Positions 27,202 through 36,624 of a DNA stretch of 64,000 bases are shown piece by piece; position 1 is the first letter of the stretch; each line of letters starts with the position of its first letter. The position numbers were made by a program, and so were the translations under genes. The notes beneath the pieces are model-generated. The model was not told the origin of the DNA and searched no databases. It saw nothing but the letters and a program-made list of their open reading frames with translations. Origin of the DNA: Halodurantibacterium daqingensis (lineage in GTDB: Bacteria; Pseudomonadota; Alphaproteobacteria; Rhodobacterales; Rhodobacteraceae); the NCBI RefSeq assembly GCF_042666235.1, contig NZ_JBHTFQ010000001.1, positions 310,001-374,000 on the forward strand. The letters run 5' to 3'.

Positions 27202-28400
27202 CAGGCTGCCCTCGGCGCGGCGATGGCCTCGCGCAGGTCGCGGGCCACGCGTTCGGTCACGTCGGCGCCGCTCGAGGCGACCACCCAGGCGTTATGTGCC
27301 AGAAGCGCGACCCGGTCCGGGGCACGCAGCTCGCCGATCACGTCGCACAATGTGCTGACACTGCTGACCATCCGTGCCGCCCGCGCCGCGTCCAGCCGAG
27401 CCAGCATCTCGGCATGTTCGCCGCTGTGGGGGCCGTGCAGGATCGCCGCGCCCAGCGCCGCCGCCTCGAGCGGATTGCGCAACGGCCCCGGGCCGTGCAG
27501 CGATCCGCCAAGAAAGCAGAGGTTGGCCAGCCGATACCAGAGGCCGTATTCGCCCTCGGTATCGGCCACATAGATCTGATCCTCGTCATCGGGGTAATCC
27601 TCGCGCGAGCGGAGGGCGACAGAAAGCCCCTGCGCCTCGGCCCGCGCCGCCAGGGCGGGGCCGCGCGCCGGATCCTGTGGCACAAGGATCAGCAGCAGCC
27701 GGTGCGACAGGCGCAGGGCCGCACCATGGGCGGCGAGGATCGCCTCTTCCTCCTCCTCGGTCACGGCGGCGGCAAGCCAGACCAGTCGGGAGTGCAGCCC
27801 ATGGGCAAGGGCTGCGCGCTCTGCCTCGGTGCAGGGAAGGGCGCGGGGGCTGGGTTCTACCCGCCCGGTAACCACGATGCGGCTCGGCGGAACGCCAAGT
27901 CTGCGGAAAAGCTCTGCCCGTGGCGCGTCGCGGGCCATGACCCGGGTTACGCGGTGCAGCAGGCCACGCAGCAAGCCTGGATACCAGCGCCCGCCGACCA
28001 CATGCGGCAGGCCGCCGCAATCGATCAGGAATATGGGAATGTCGCGCCGGTGCGCCTCGGTTACCAATGCAGCGGGCAGCGCCGCACCCGCCAGCACCGC
28101 CAGGGCGGGTTGCCAGCGGTCCAGAAACCGTGCCGCCGCCGCCGGCGTATCCGGGGGAAGCTGTTGTGCCGTGCCGACGCCCGTGCGCAGGACCGCAGGA
28201 CCGCCGGCGCGCCGCAGGGCAGGGGCAAGTTCGGCCACCGCTGCCGCACCGCTGTCATCCGCGGCGTGCATCCAGACCAGCGGCCCGTCCGCCCGCGTCT
28301 CGCCTTCGGAGGCGACATGCGCCTCGGTCGCAAGTCCGGCCAGGGCGGCTCGGTGGCGCTGGCCCGAGCGCAGCAGATAGAGCGCAAGCCCCAGCGACAT
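27201..28400 (-). CDS. waaA: 3-deoxy-D-manno-octulosonic acid (Kdo) transferase family
   Basis: GT-B glycosyltransferase that adds Kdo to lipid A. 399 residues. The C-terminal donor-binding part is typical: VADTEGEYGLWYRLA, then FLGGSLHG, NPLEAAALG and HGPHSGEH. The N-terminal catalytic region diverges: where family members read HAASVGE, this protein has HAADDSG (about 45-51), so the Glu used as catalytic base in characterised enzymes is not in place. Position next to lpxK and a DUF4170 gene still supports the family assignment; activity is open. Confidence 0.8.
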   Translation of the reverse strand: MSLGLALYLLRSGQRHRAALAGLATEAHVASEGETRADGPLVWMHAADDSGAAAVAELAPALRRAGGPAVLRTGVGTAQQLPPDTPAAAARFLDRWQPALAVLAGAALPAALVTEAHRRDIPIFLIDCGGLPHVVGGRWYPGLLRGLLHRVTRVMARDAPRAELFRRLGVPPSRIVVTGRVEPSPRALPCTEAERAALAHGLHSRLVWLAAAVTEEEEEAILAAHGAALRLSHRLLLILVPQDPARGPALAARAEAQGLSVALRSREDYPDDEDQIYVADTEGEYGLWYRLANLCFLGGSLHGPGPLRNPLEAAALGAAILHGPHSGEHAEMLARLDAARAARMVSSVSTLCDVIGELRAPDRVALLAHNAWVVASSGADVTERVARDLREAIAAPRAA

Positions 28401-28424
28401 GGGTAGGTGTCCTTCCTCCGGGCC

Positions 28425-28670
28425 TCAGCGGCCGAGTTCCTCGGTGGGGCTGGCCGGTTGCTCTTCGTCGCGCAACCGGTGAATATGGGCGATGAAATAG
28501 CGCATATGCGCGTCATCCACGGTGCGTTGCGCCTCGGCCTTCCATGCCGAATGGGCACTGGCATAGTCGGGGAACATGCCGACGATATGGATGTCCTTCG
28601 TGTCCTTGAAAACGGTTTTCGCAGGGTCGACGAGTTCGCCCCCGAAAACCAGATGCAGGCGTTGTGTCAT
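28425..28670 (-). CDS. DUF4170 protein
   Basis: 81-residue cytoplasmic protein of unknown function, typical of alphaproteobacterial lipid A/Kdo loci. It begins MTQRLHLVFGGELVDP and contains an IVGMFPDYASAHSAWKAEAQ segment. The ATG at 28670 has a strong AAGGAG site. It lies between cysQ and waaA. Confidence 0.85.
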   Translation of the reverse strand: MTQRLHLVFGGELVDPAKTVFKDTKDIHIVGMFPDYASAHSAWKAEAQRTVDDAHMRYFIAHIHRLRDEEQPASPTEELGR

Positions 28671-28734
28671 GGGTCGCTCCTTGAAGTCGGTGCCGATGGG
28701 ACGCGGCCGCAGCCTAGTCAAACCCGGCTCGGCG

Positions 28735-29535
28735 TCAAGCGGCGCCGCCCGGAAGAAGCCGCTCCAGAAGGCCGCGATGCACGCCCTCGGGGCCGGCAAG
28801 CACCCCCGGCGTCTGGGGATGGGGCGCGTTGAAGCGCAAGGCCATGCCGCTTCGGTCACTGACCTGCGCGCCGGCCTCGGTGGCGATCAGCGATGCCGCG
28901 GCGATGTCCCACTCCCACGCGGGGCGCAGCGTCAGCATTCCGTCAAAGCTGCCATCGGCCACCAGGCACAGCCGCCATGCAAGCGAGGGCCGGAAATGGC
29001 GCGACACATCGGGAACGCCGCCGGGCCAGAGCGCCGGCGCCAGTTGCGGCCGCGTCGCGAGGATCCGCGCACCGCTGACCGTTGCGCGGGCCGGGGTGCG
29101 GACGGGGCGCCCGTTCAGCGTGGCTCCGCCACCTAGTGTCGCGGCGTAGGTGAGGCCAAGAAGCGGCAGGTGCACTACTGCGGCCTCTGGCACGCCGTTG
29201 CGGACGATGGCCAGGGCATGCGCAAAGCCGCGCTGGCCCTCAAGGAAGGCACGGGTTCCATCGATCGGATCGACGATGAAAACCCGTTCTGCCTGCAGCC
29301 GTTCCGGCGTGTCGGCGCTTTCTTCCGACAGCCAGCCGTAATCGGGCCGCGCCGCAAGAAGCTCATGCTGCAGCATCCGGTCAACCTCGAGATCGGCGGC
29401 ACTGACCGGGCCTTGGCCGTTGCCCTTGTCCCAGCTCTCGGGGCCGGCGCCGAAGTGGCGCGCGGCAATACGCCCGGCAGCTTCGGCGGCCTCGTGCAGC
29501 AGGGTCAGATCATCCGCCGGCAACGGTGACTCCAT
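28735..29535 (-). CDS. cysQ: 3'(2'),5'-bisphosphate nucleotidase CysQ
   Basis: Inositol-monophosphatase-fold enzyme that removes phosphate from PAP/PAPS. 266 residues from the ATG at 29535. The metal-binding DPIDGTRAFL motif lies near 81-90, preceded by SEES, and the second motif WEWDIAAASLI is near 208-218. Its first 26 nt overlap the tldD/pmbA gene upstream. Confidence 0.92.
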   Translation of the reverse strand: MESPLPADDLTLLHEAAEAAGRIAARHFGAGPESWDKGNGQGPVSAADLEVDRMLQHELLAARPDYGWLSEESADTPERLQAERVFIVDPIDGTRAFLEGQRGFAHALAIVRNGVPEAAVVHLPLLGLTYAATLGGGATLNGRPVRTPARATVSGARILATRPQLAPALWPGGVPDVSRHFRPSLAWRLCLVADGSFDGMLTLRPAWEWDIAAASLIATEAGAQVSDRSGMALRFNAPHPQTPGVLAGPEGVHRGLLERLLPGGAA

Positions 29536-30856
29536 CAACCAGAAGGCTGGGCACCACGGTGGACAGATGGTGGCGTGCATCATTGGCGGGAATGATCCGC
29601 CGCAGCATGTCGCGCAGGTTTCCGGCGATCGTGCATTCGTTCACGGGATAGGCGATTGTCCCGTTTTCAACCCAGAAGCCCGATGCCCCGCGCGAATAAT
29701 CCCCGGTCGTCGCGTTGATCGAGGCGCCCAGCAGCGATGTCACCAGAAGGCCTCGGCCCATGTCGCGGATCAGGTCATCACGACTCTGGTGACCCTCGGT
29801 CAGGGTGATGTTGGTCGTCCCCGGCGCCGGCGGCGAGGAGGTGCCGCGCATCGCATTGGCGGTGCTTTCCGTTCCCAGTTTGCGTGCTGTGGCAAGGTCA
29901 AGTACCCAGCCCTGCAGCACGCCGTCCCGCACCCAGTCGCGCGGCGCGGTCGCCAGCCCCTCGGCGTCGAAGGGGCGCGAGGCCGAGACGCGGCGGCGAT
30001 GCGGATCCTCGCGCAGCGAAAGGCCCCGGGGCAGCACCTCCTGGCCCAGGGCATCGCGCAACCAGCCCGAGCCGCGGGCAATGGTGCTGCCATTTATCGC
30101 CGACAGAAGGTGCCCGATCAGCCCCGAGGAGATCCGTTCGTCATAAAGAACCGGAAAGCTGCCGGTGGGCGGCTTGCGCGCGCCGGACCGGGCCACCGCG
30201 CGTTCCCCGGCAATACGCCCGATCTCCTCGGGCGACATGAGGTCTTTCTGGAAGATGCGGCTGTCGCCGAAGTAATCGCGCTCCATCTTTGTGCCTTCGC
30301 CGGTGATGGCGACGCAGGACAGCCCGCGCGAACTGCGCAGGTAACCGCCGGAAAATCCATTGGTCGCGGCAAGATGCACCTGCTGGACTCCGTATCCTGA
30401 CCCTGCCGACTGAACCAGGGATACACCCGGCACCGCCAGCGCCGCCGACTCGGCGCGGCGGGCATCCTCTTCCAGCGCGGTGGGCGAGGGCTCTGGTGCA
30501 GGATCGAAAAGCTCAAGCGCCTCGGCCGTCAGGCCTCGGGCAATCTGCCCCGGGTCGGCAAGGCCGGCATGGGGATCCTCCGGGGCCTCGCGCGCCATTG
30601 CCACCGCCCGCTCGGCCATGGCGGCGAGCGTCTCCGGCCGCGTGTCGGATGCCGAAACACAGGCCTGTCGCCGGCCCATCAACACCCGCAGTCCGATTTC
30701 GATCGATTCTGATCGTTCCGCCTGCTCCAGCCGCCCTGCGCGCACGTCGATGGAAACCGAACTTGCCCCGATGGCAATTGCGTCCGCAGCATCAGCCCCG
30801 GCGCGCCGGGCGGCGCTCAGCAGATCGGCCGTCAACGTCTCGAGCGGTTCAGTCAT
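29510..30856 (-). CDS. TldD/PmbA-family metalloprotease-type protein
   Basis: 448 residues of the TldD/PmbA family, which processes modified peptides and CcdA-type antitoxins. N-terminal domain with the RAGRLEQAERSESIEIGLRV segment (about 39-58) and conserved C-terminal portion ending in PSLLVDGVTVAGG. The sequence fits PmbA (TldE) better than TldD, because no clear HExxxH zinc site is seen. Its partner is not in this window. First gene of the block leading to lpxK. Confidence 0.85.
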   Translation of the reverse strand: MTEPLETLTADLLSAARRAGADAADAIAIGASSVSIDVRAGRLEQAERSESIEIGLRVLMGRRQACVSASDTRPETLAAMAERAVAMAREAPEDPHAGLADPGQIARGLTAEALELFDPAPEPSPTALEEDARRAESAALAVPGVSLVQSAGSGYGVQQVHLAATNGFSGGYLRSSRGLSCVAITGEGTKMERDYFGDSRIFQKDLMSPEEIGRIAGERAVARSGARKPPTGSFPVLYDERISSGLIGHLLSAINGSTIARGSGWLRDALGQEVLPRGLSLREDPHRRRVSASRPFDAEGLATAPRDWVRDGVLQGWVLDLATARKLGTESTANAMRGTSSPPAPGTTNITLTEGHQSRDDLIRDMGRGLLVTSLLGASINATTGDYSRGASGFWVENGTIAYPVNECTIAGNLRDMLRRIIPANDARHHLSTVVPSLLVDGVTVAGG

Positions 30857-30948
30857 CGCGGGTCCCCCTTTGCCTGTCAGGGACCTAGAGTGCCGGCGAG
30901 CCGCTTGCAAGGTTCAAGCGGCCCGACGGGTGCGGGTTCTCGAACGTG

Positions 30949-30973
30949 AAGGGCCGCCCGAGGGGCGGCCCTT
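30949..30973 (-). terminator. GC-rich hairpin after the DUF2125 gene
   Basis: AAGGGCCGCCC and GGGCGGCCCTT pair around GAG, 21 nt past the DUF2125 stop. No T run follows on the minus strand, so terminator function is only probable. Confidence 0.5.
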
Positions 30974-30993
30974 GCCGAATGCTGTGGAGAGGG

Positions 30994-32517
30994 TCAGCGG
31001 ATGCGCTGGCCGTTGGCATAGACGCCGCCGTCCTCGCGCACCTCAATCGTCGATTCCAGAGTGTCCGCGTCTGATCCGGGACGGGTGAACATCGACATCA
31101 TCATGCGTGTGCCCATTGCCTGATCCTGAGGCACGACGCCCAGTTGCACCATTCGGTCGATAAGCGCGTTGATCCCGACAAGCGTCAGATCCAGCACACC
31201 CTGCGGCCGCGGAAAACCGTCAAAGGTTTCCATGTCGCTGTTGTCGAAGGTGAACTGGCCGGTGCCGGTGACCCGGGCGCCGATGCCTTCGATGCGCAAT
31301 TCGTTCAGCCTGAGGCTGTCCAGCTGTGCGGGCGGCGCGTCTGTCTCCAGGATTGCCGCTTCGTCGGTCAGCGCCACGAAGATCGTTGCCGTGCCCGACG
31401 CGTCGATGATGGCGGTGAGAGGATCCCGCGGCAGCGCGCCTGCCGGATCAACCAGCGCCCAGACTTCGTCGTTGAGGGTCAGATCGACCAGGCGAAGGCC
31501 AAGCCCGTAATCCTGTTCGGGGCCTTCCGCCATCGGAAAGATGATGGTCGCGCCGCTTTCCGCAAGACTGCCGGACACGGGCACAGGCAACTGGGCGCCG
31601 GTCAGTGCGAAAGTCATTCCCTCGGTCGCCGAGGCATAGTGCAGGCCGGACTGCGACAGGTCGAACGTGAACGTGCCCGCGTCGGCGGCGAAGGTGAAGT
31701 TGCCGCTGCCGGTCTCCGGGTCGTCGAACTCGGCTTCAACCGTCATTGGGCCAAAGCGCATTTCACCCCGCGCGAAGCGGTTGCTGGAGAGCGAGGAAAA
31801 GAAACCGAGCGCGCTTTCCCCCATGCCCGGGGGCGTGATCTGATCGCTGTGCACATCCTGCATGGTGAAGGCGATGTCGAAGTGTTCGCCCGCGGGCCCG
31901 GTGCCTAACGCCTCCACGCTGATCGTTTCGGTGTCCGACGAAGACTGCAGCAGCCCGTCGTCCGTGCGCGAGATGCGCCCCGTTAACCCGCCCGCCAGCG
32001 CATCGATCAGGATTTCACCCGCTTCATCCTCGCTGTCAGGGTCCTGCAGCGGAAAGGCCCCGGCAACGACCATCTGCGCGGCGCTCCAGTCATAGATGAC
32101 GGCCTCGGGCGTTCCGCTTGCAAGGGTGACGAAATCGGTCATCTCGATGTCAAGTTCGAACGTGACCGTTTCCTCTTCCTCGGACCGCAGCGTCACGATG
32201 ACGGGCAGGTTCGGCGATGCGGTGCCTTCCACCCGACCGTCGCCAAGGTCGCGGAAACGCTGTTCGGGCAGGGTAAAGGAAACGGAAAGTCCAGCGTCGT
32301 CGTCATCAGACTCGGCCGCCATGAGGAGAGCGGCATCGCGGACCACAAGCGTGTCGCCTTCGCGCGCTTCGGTCCCCGGTTCGACCGAATAGCCAAGATC
32401 AACGTAAAGCCTCTGCAAGTCGGCCCAGACCTCTTCGGGTGTGACATCCGCCACTGCCGTGCTGCCCATGAGTGCCGCAATGGCTGCGCCGAAACCGATA
32501 TGCCGAATGTGGATCAT
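30994..32517 (-). CDS. DUF2125 periplasmic protein
   Basis: 507 residues with a signal peptide ending near TAVA-DVTP (about 23). The mature chain is long, beta-rich and acidic, with repeated strands such as LTLTDEAA-like and VTGTGQFTFD, the usual look of alphaproteobacterial DUF2125 proteins. Function is unknown; the fold resembles large periplasmic lipid-facing beta proteins, which is inference only. It appears to be monocistronic. Confidence 0.8.
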   Translation of the reverse strand: MIHIRHIGFGAAIAALMGSTAVADVTPEEVWADLQRLYVDLGYSVEPGTEAREGDTLVVRDAALLMAAESDDDDAGLSVSFTLPEQRFRDLGDGRVEGTASPNLPVIVTLRSEEEETVTFELDIEMTDFVTLASGTPEAVIYDWSAAQMVVAGAFPLQDPDSEDEAGEILIDALAGGLTGRISRTDDGLLQSSSDTETISVEALGTGPAGEHFDIAFTMQDVHSDQITPPGMGESALGFFSSLSSNRFARGEMRFGPMTVEAEFDDPETGSGNFTFAADAGTFTFDLSQSGLHYASATEGMTFALTGAQLPVPVSGSLAESGATIIFPMAEGPEQDYGLGLRLVDLTLNDEVWALVDPAGALPRDPLTAIIDASGTATIFVALTDEAAILETDAPPAQLDSLRLNELRIEGIGARVTGTGQFTFDNSDMETFDGFPRPQGVLDLTLVGINALIDRMVQLGVVPQDQAMGTRMMMSMFTRPGSDADTLESTIEVREDGGVYANGQRIR

Positions 32518-32649
32518 TTGTTACCTGCAAGCGTCAGAACCGATTTCCAGCATCAGGCCACGGCCCCGGATGGTCAAGGGATAACCGCCCGGGCTGGTGG
32601 CGGAGGCGGGGTTTCGCTAGGATTTCGGCGCAGGATCAAGGAGGGGCGC

Positions 32650-33399
32650 ATGGATGCGTTGACGGGCAAGGTGGTGTTGGTGACCGGCGCAAGCCGCGGG
32701 ATCGGGGCGGCAGCAGTGCGCGCCTTCGCGGGCGCTGGGGCGCAGGTGGCGCTTCTGGCGCGGGACGCGGCCTCGATCGCGGCGCTTGCCGAGGATACGG
32801 GGGGGCTTGTGCTACAGGGCGACGTTGCCCAGGCCGAGGATCTCGAACGCGCGGTCGGCGCCGCCTGTGCGCATTTTGGCCGGCTTGACGTTCTGGTCAA
32901 CAATGCGGGCGTGATCGGACCGATCGCTGGACTCGCCGCCAGCAGCCCGCAGGACTGGGGCCGGGCGATAGACCTGAACCTGAAGGGCGTCTTTCACGGG
33001 ATGCGCGCGGCGCTTCCGGTCATGCGCGCACAGGGGGGTGGCACGATCCTGACCGTCGGTTCGGGCGCGGCCCATGCGCCGCAGGAAGGCTGGAGCGCCT
33101 ATTGCAGCAGCAAGGCCGGGGCCTTCATGCTGACCCGCGCGCTGGATCAGGAGGCACGCGCCGAAGGCATTCGCGCGCTGAGCCTTTCGCCCGGAACCGT
33201 TGCCACCGACATGCAGGATGCGATCCGCCGCAGCGGCATCAACCCGGTCAGCCAGCTTGACTGGTCGGTGCATATTCCGCCGGAATGGCCGGCACGGGCG
33301 CTTGTCTGGATGTGCACCCCCGAGGCGGATGATTTCCTTGGCGCCGAGGTTTCGCTGCGCGACGAGACGGTGCGGCGCCGCATCGGCCTTGCTGCATGA
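32650..33399 (+). CDS. short-chain dehydrogenase/reductase
   Basis: 249-residue SDR. The cofactor loop TGASRGIG (about 13-20), NNAG (about 90-93), catalytic Ser in VGSGAAH and the YCSSK active site (about 150-154) are complete. The substrate is unknown. AAGGAGGGG precedes the ATG. Its stop overlaps the next gene as ATGA (33396-33399), so it is coupled to the crotonase-fold protein. Confidence 0.92.
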   Translation: MDALTGKVVLVTGASRGIGAAAVRAFAGAGAQVALLARDAASIAALAEDTGGLVLQGDVAQAEDLERAVGAACAHFGRLDVLVNNAGVIGPIAGLAASSPQDWGRAIDLNLKGVFHGMRAALPVMRAQGGGTILTVGSGAAHAPQEGWSAYCSSKAGAFMLTRALDQEARAEGIRALSLSPGTVATDMQDAIRRSGINPVSQLDWSVHIPPEWPARALVWMCTPEADDFLGAEVSLRDETVRRRIGLAA

Positions 33400-34010
33400 T
33401 CGGGCTCGAACGGAACGGGGCGGTCTGGACGGTGACACTGCGCCGCCCCGACAAGGCCAATGCCCTGACCGCTGCCATGCTGCGCGACCTGGCCGATATC
33501 GCCGAGGCAGCCCATCGCGAAGCGCCGCATGCGTTGATCCTGACGGGCACAGGCCGGGTGTTCAGCGCCGGCGCCGATCTGGACGAGGCACGCGCCGGAC
33601 TGGCGCTTGATCCGGTCTGGGAAGACCTGTCGGGCCGCGTCGCGTCGCTGCCCTGTCTGACCATTGCCGCGCTGAACGGGACGCTTGCCGGGGGTGCCTT
33701 CGGCATGGCGCTGGCCTGCGATCTGCGCCTGGCCGTGCCCGGCGCCAGCTTCTTCTATCCGGTGATGCGGCTGGGGTTTCGTCCGCCGCCATCGGACCCG
33801 GGGCGGCTGGTCGCGCTGGTGGGGCCGGCCCGGGCGCGGATGATCCTGATGACCGGCGCCAAGATCCCGGTCGAGGAGGCTCTTGCCTGGGGACTTGTGG
33901 ACCGGATCGTGCCCGCCGAAGACCTGCTGACCACCGCACGGGACCTGACCGCCGCCGCCTGCGCCGCCTCGGCCGAGCATGTCGCAGCCCTCAAGGCGCT
34001 CTGCCGCTAG
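33396..34010 (+). CDS. short enoyl-CoA hydratase/isomerase-fold protein lacking catalytic glutamates
   Basis: 204 residues, shorter than the usual 255-265. The fold is clear from SAGADLDEA (oxyanion hole, about 57-65) and NGTLAGGAFGMALACD (about 94-109). By eye, the two hydratase glutamates correspond to Gly103 and Val123 here, so it is not a standard hydratase. It may act on another CoA thioester (for example thioesterase- or isomerase-type chemistry). The C-terminal helical part is truncated. It ends on CTAG shared with the convergent HNH gene. Confidence 0.82.
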   Translation: MIGLERNGAVWTVTLRRPDKANALTAAMLRDLADIAEAAHREAPHALILTGTGRVFSAGADLDEARAGLALDPVWEDLSGRVASLPCLTIAALNGTLAGGAFGMALACDLRLAVPGASFFYPVMRLGFRPPPSDPGRLVALVGPARARMILMTGAKIPVEEALAWGLVDRIVPAEDLLTTARDLTAAACAASAEHVAALKALCR

Positions 34011-34312
34011 CGCCGGCGCCGGTGGCCGCCCGTCGTGCGTGAGGCAAATCCGGGCGGGCGCCGGGCCACCCAGTCGATGAAACGCGCAAGCCGGGGATGG
34101 CCCCGCAGCGCCTCGATCGTGTTGAAGCGACGGGCCAGCTCGGCCTCCGTGAGCGCCGCGTGGATCTCCTTGTGGCAGAGGTGGTGCAGAAGCACCGTTT
34201 CGCAACCCTTGCCGCCCTTCAGGCGCGGAACAAGATGATGCAGGCTTTGCGGCACATCGGGCGGGATGGGGCGCAGGCACAAGGGGCAGATCGGGATGTC
34301 GTCGGCAGGCAT
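34007..34312 (-). CDS. HNH endonuclease-domain protein
   Basis: 101 residues. It starts MPADDIPICPLCLRP with a CxxC pair; QSLHHLVPR carries the first histidines, and a second segment HHLCHKEIHA completes an HNH-type metal site. A basic tail RTTGGHRRRR ends it. Such small HNH proteins are widespread in this family and their cellular role is not known. No strong ribosome site was found; the start is set by the conserved N-terminus. Confidence 0.8.
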   Translation of the reverse strand: MPADDIPICPLCLRPIPPDVPQSLHHLVPRLKGGKGCETVLLHHLCHKEIHAALTEAELARRFNTIEALRGHPRLARFIDWVARRPPGFASRTTGGHRRRR

Positions 34313-34352
34313 GTTGTGCGAAAGGATGGCGCGGATCAGGGAAAGGGCAAGC

Positions 34353-35522
34353 ATGGATGCGCTGGTGATCGGGGCAGGCCCGGCAGGATTGATGGCCGCG
34401 CAGGAACTTTCGGCGGGCGGCGCAAGCGTTGTGGTTGCCGAAGCCAAGCCCAGCGCGGCGCGCAAGTTTCTCATGGCCGGCAAGTCGGGGCTGAACCTGA
34501 CCAAGGATGAACCGGTTGCCGATTTCCTTGCACATTATGCCGAGGCTGCGGACTGGTTGCGCCCGATGATCGAGGCTTTCGGACCCGATGAGGTGCAGGC
34601 CTGGGCGCGGGATCTGGGGCAGGATGTGTTCGCGGGCTCCTCGGGGCGGGTGTTTCCCGTGGCGATGAAGGGCTCGCCCTTGTTGCGGGCCTGGCTTGCG
34701 CGGCTCGAGGGGCGCGGCGTGGTGCTGCGCCGGCGTTGGCGCTGGCAAGGCTTTGCAGGCGCGGACCCCGTTTTCGACACGCCCGAGGGACGGCAGATCG
34801 TGTCGCGCCCCGCTGCCACGGTTCTGGCGCTGGGCGGGGCAAGCTGGGCGCGGCTGGGCTCGGATGGCGCCTGGGCATCGATCCTTGCGGCGCAGGGGGT
34901 CGATATCGCCCCCTTCGCGCCTGCCAACATGGGCTTTTGCCTGCCTTGGTCAGCCCATATGGCGCGCTGGTTCGGGCAACCGGTCAAGGGCGTGGTGCTT
35001 CGTGCCGGCGATCAGCGCAGCCGCGGCGAGTTTGTCATCTCGGCCCGTGGCATCGAGGGTGGGGGGGTCTATGCACTTTCCCGTCCCTTGCGCGAGGGTG
35101 CCTTGCTGCACCTTGATCTTTTGCCGGACATGTCCTTGCAGGATGTCGCGCACCGCCTTGCGGGACAGGGGCGGCAAAGCCTTGCCAATCATCTGCGCAA
35201 GGCCCTGCGACTTGAGGGCGTGAAGCTTGCGCTGTTGCAGGAATTCGGCCGCCCCCTGCCGCAGGGCACCGAGCTTGCACGGCGGATCAAGGCGTTGCCT
35301 GTGCCCTTGGCCGGCCCGCGCCCGCTGGACGAGGCGATTTCGGTCGCCGGAGGCATCCGCCAGAGTGCCCTGACCGAGGGACTCGAGCTGCGGGCGCTGC
35401 CCGGCATCTTTGCCTGCGGCGAGATGCTGGACTGGGAGGCCCCGACAGGCGGTTACCTTCTGACCGCCTGCCTTGCGACGGGGCGCTGGGCCGGGCGGTC
35501 GGCGCTCAGGCGGCTGTCCTGA
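34353..35522 (+). CDS. TIGR03862/HI0933-like flavoprotein
   Basis: 389-residue NAD(P)/FAD-dependent oxidoreductase. The N-terminal GAGPAGLMAAQ loop (about 7-17) binds FAD. The characteristic ARKFLMAGKSGLNLT segment and a C-terminal FACGEMLDWEAPTGGYLLTACLATG-type segment (split by me into motifs) fit the HI0933-like family. The substrate is not known. GGGAAAGGG precedes the ATG. It overlaps the convergent luciferase-like gene by 17 nt. Confidence 0.88.
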   Translation: MDALVIGAGPAGLMAAQELSAGGASVVVAEAKPSAARKFLMAGKSGLNLTKDEPVADFLAHYAEAADWLRPMIEAFGPDEVQAWARDLGQDVFAGSSGRVFPVAMKGSPLLRAWLARLEGRGVVLRRRWRWQGFAGADPVFDTPEGRQIVSRPAATVLALGGASWARLGSDGAWASILAAQGVDIAPFAPANMGFCLPWSAHMARWFGQPVKGVVLRAGDQRSRGEFVISARGIEGGGVYALSRPLREGALLHLDLLPDMSLQDVAHRLAGQGRQSLANHLRKALRLEGVKLALLQEFGRPLPQGTELARRIKALPVPLAGPRPLDEAISVAGGIRQSALTEGLELRALPGIFACGEMLDWEAPTGGYLLTACLATGRWAGRSALRRLS

Positions 35523-36504
35523 GCGCCGACATGACCTCGGCCGCGATCTCGAAGCTGCGCTTGCGGGCGGCGTGGTCGTGTATCTGCCCCGTCAGGATTA
35601 CCTCGTCCGGGGCGAAGGTGTCGATGAAGCCGGAAAGCTGGCGATGCACCGTGGCCGCGCTGCCCGCCGCGGTAATCGCCAGTGCCTGTTCGACGGCGGG
35701 CAGGATGTGGCGCGGCAGGACCGCGCTCAGATCTTCGACCGGCCGGGGCAGGGGGCCGGGCTGACCTGTTCGCAGATTGGCAAAGGCCTGGATCATCGAG
35801 CTGCGCAGATAGGCGCCTTCGGCATCGCTTTCCCCCGCAAACACATTGACGGCCAGCATGAAGCGCGGCTTCGACAGATGTGCCGAGGGACGGAAGCCCT
35901 GGCGATAGACGCTCACCGCCTCGTGCAGTGCGGCGGGCGCGAAATGCGAGGCAAAGGCATAGGGCAGCCCCAGATAGGCCGCCAGTTGCGCCCCGAAAAG
36001 GCTCGAGCCAAGGATCCAGATCGGAACATGAGTGCCCGCGCCCGGAACCGCGCGAATAGGCGCCTTGGGATCGGGATCGCCCAGGTAGGACATCAGTTCC
36101 ACGACGTCGTTGGGAAAATGATCCTCGACGCTGCGGTTGCGCCGAAGGGCCTGCGCGGTGGCCCCGTCGGTTCCCGGAGCGCGGCCAAGACCAAGATCGA
36201 TCCGGTCGGGGAAAAGCGTGGCAAGCGTGCCGAACTGCTCGGCCACCATCAGCGGTGAATGGTTCGGCAGCATGATCCCGCCCGCCCCCACGCGGATGCT
36301 GCGCGTCGCTCCGGCAACCTGTCCGATCATGACGGCGGTGGCGGCGCTGGCGATGCCCGTCATGTTGTGATGTTCGGCCAGCCAGAATCGGTGATAGCCG
36401 AGCGCCTCGGCGTGGCGGGCAAGATCAGTGACATTGGCAAGCGCCGCCGCCACGCTGCTGCCCTCCGGCACGGGCGCAAGATCGAGAAGGGAATAGGGGA
36501 GCAT
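35506..36504 (-). CDS. luciferase-like (LLM class) flavin-dependent oxidoreductase
   Basis: 332-residue TIM-barrel flavoenzyme of the bacterial luciferase family. The start YSLLDLAPVPEG, the AEALGYHRFWLAEHHNM segment (about 33-49) and GAGGIMLPNHSPL (about 73-85) are diagnostic of the group often annotated MsnO8-type. It uses FMNH2 from a partner reductase, which is not encoded here. The substrate is unknown. Confidence 0.9.
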   Translation of the reverse strand: MLPYSLLDLAPVPEGSSVAAALANVTDLARHAEALGYHRFWLAEHHNMTGIASAATAVMIGQVAGATRSIRVGAGGIMLPNHSPLMVAEQFGTLATLFPDRIDLGLGRAPGTDGATAQALRRNRSVEDHFPNDVVELMSYLGDPDPKAPIRAVPGAGTHVPIWILGSSLFGAQLAAYLGLPYAFASHFAPAALHEAVSVYRQGFRPSAHLSKPRFMLAVNVFAGESDAEGAYLRSSMIQAFANLRTGQPGPLPRPVEDLSAVLPRHILPAVEQALAITAAGSAATVHRQLSGFIDTFAPDEVILTGQIHDHAARKRSFEIAAEVMSALRTAA

Positions 36505-36624
36505 GCTGGATCCTTTGCTTTCCTCTTATCTAGGAACCCGGCGGTGGATGTGAAGCCTGTAGTGGGGCGCCCGCGGCTGTGCAGGCCGGACGCAGGATGA
36601 CGGACCCCGGAACGTCCGCGCCGC

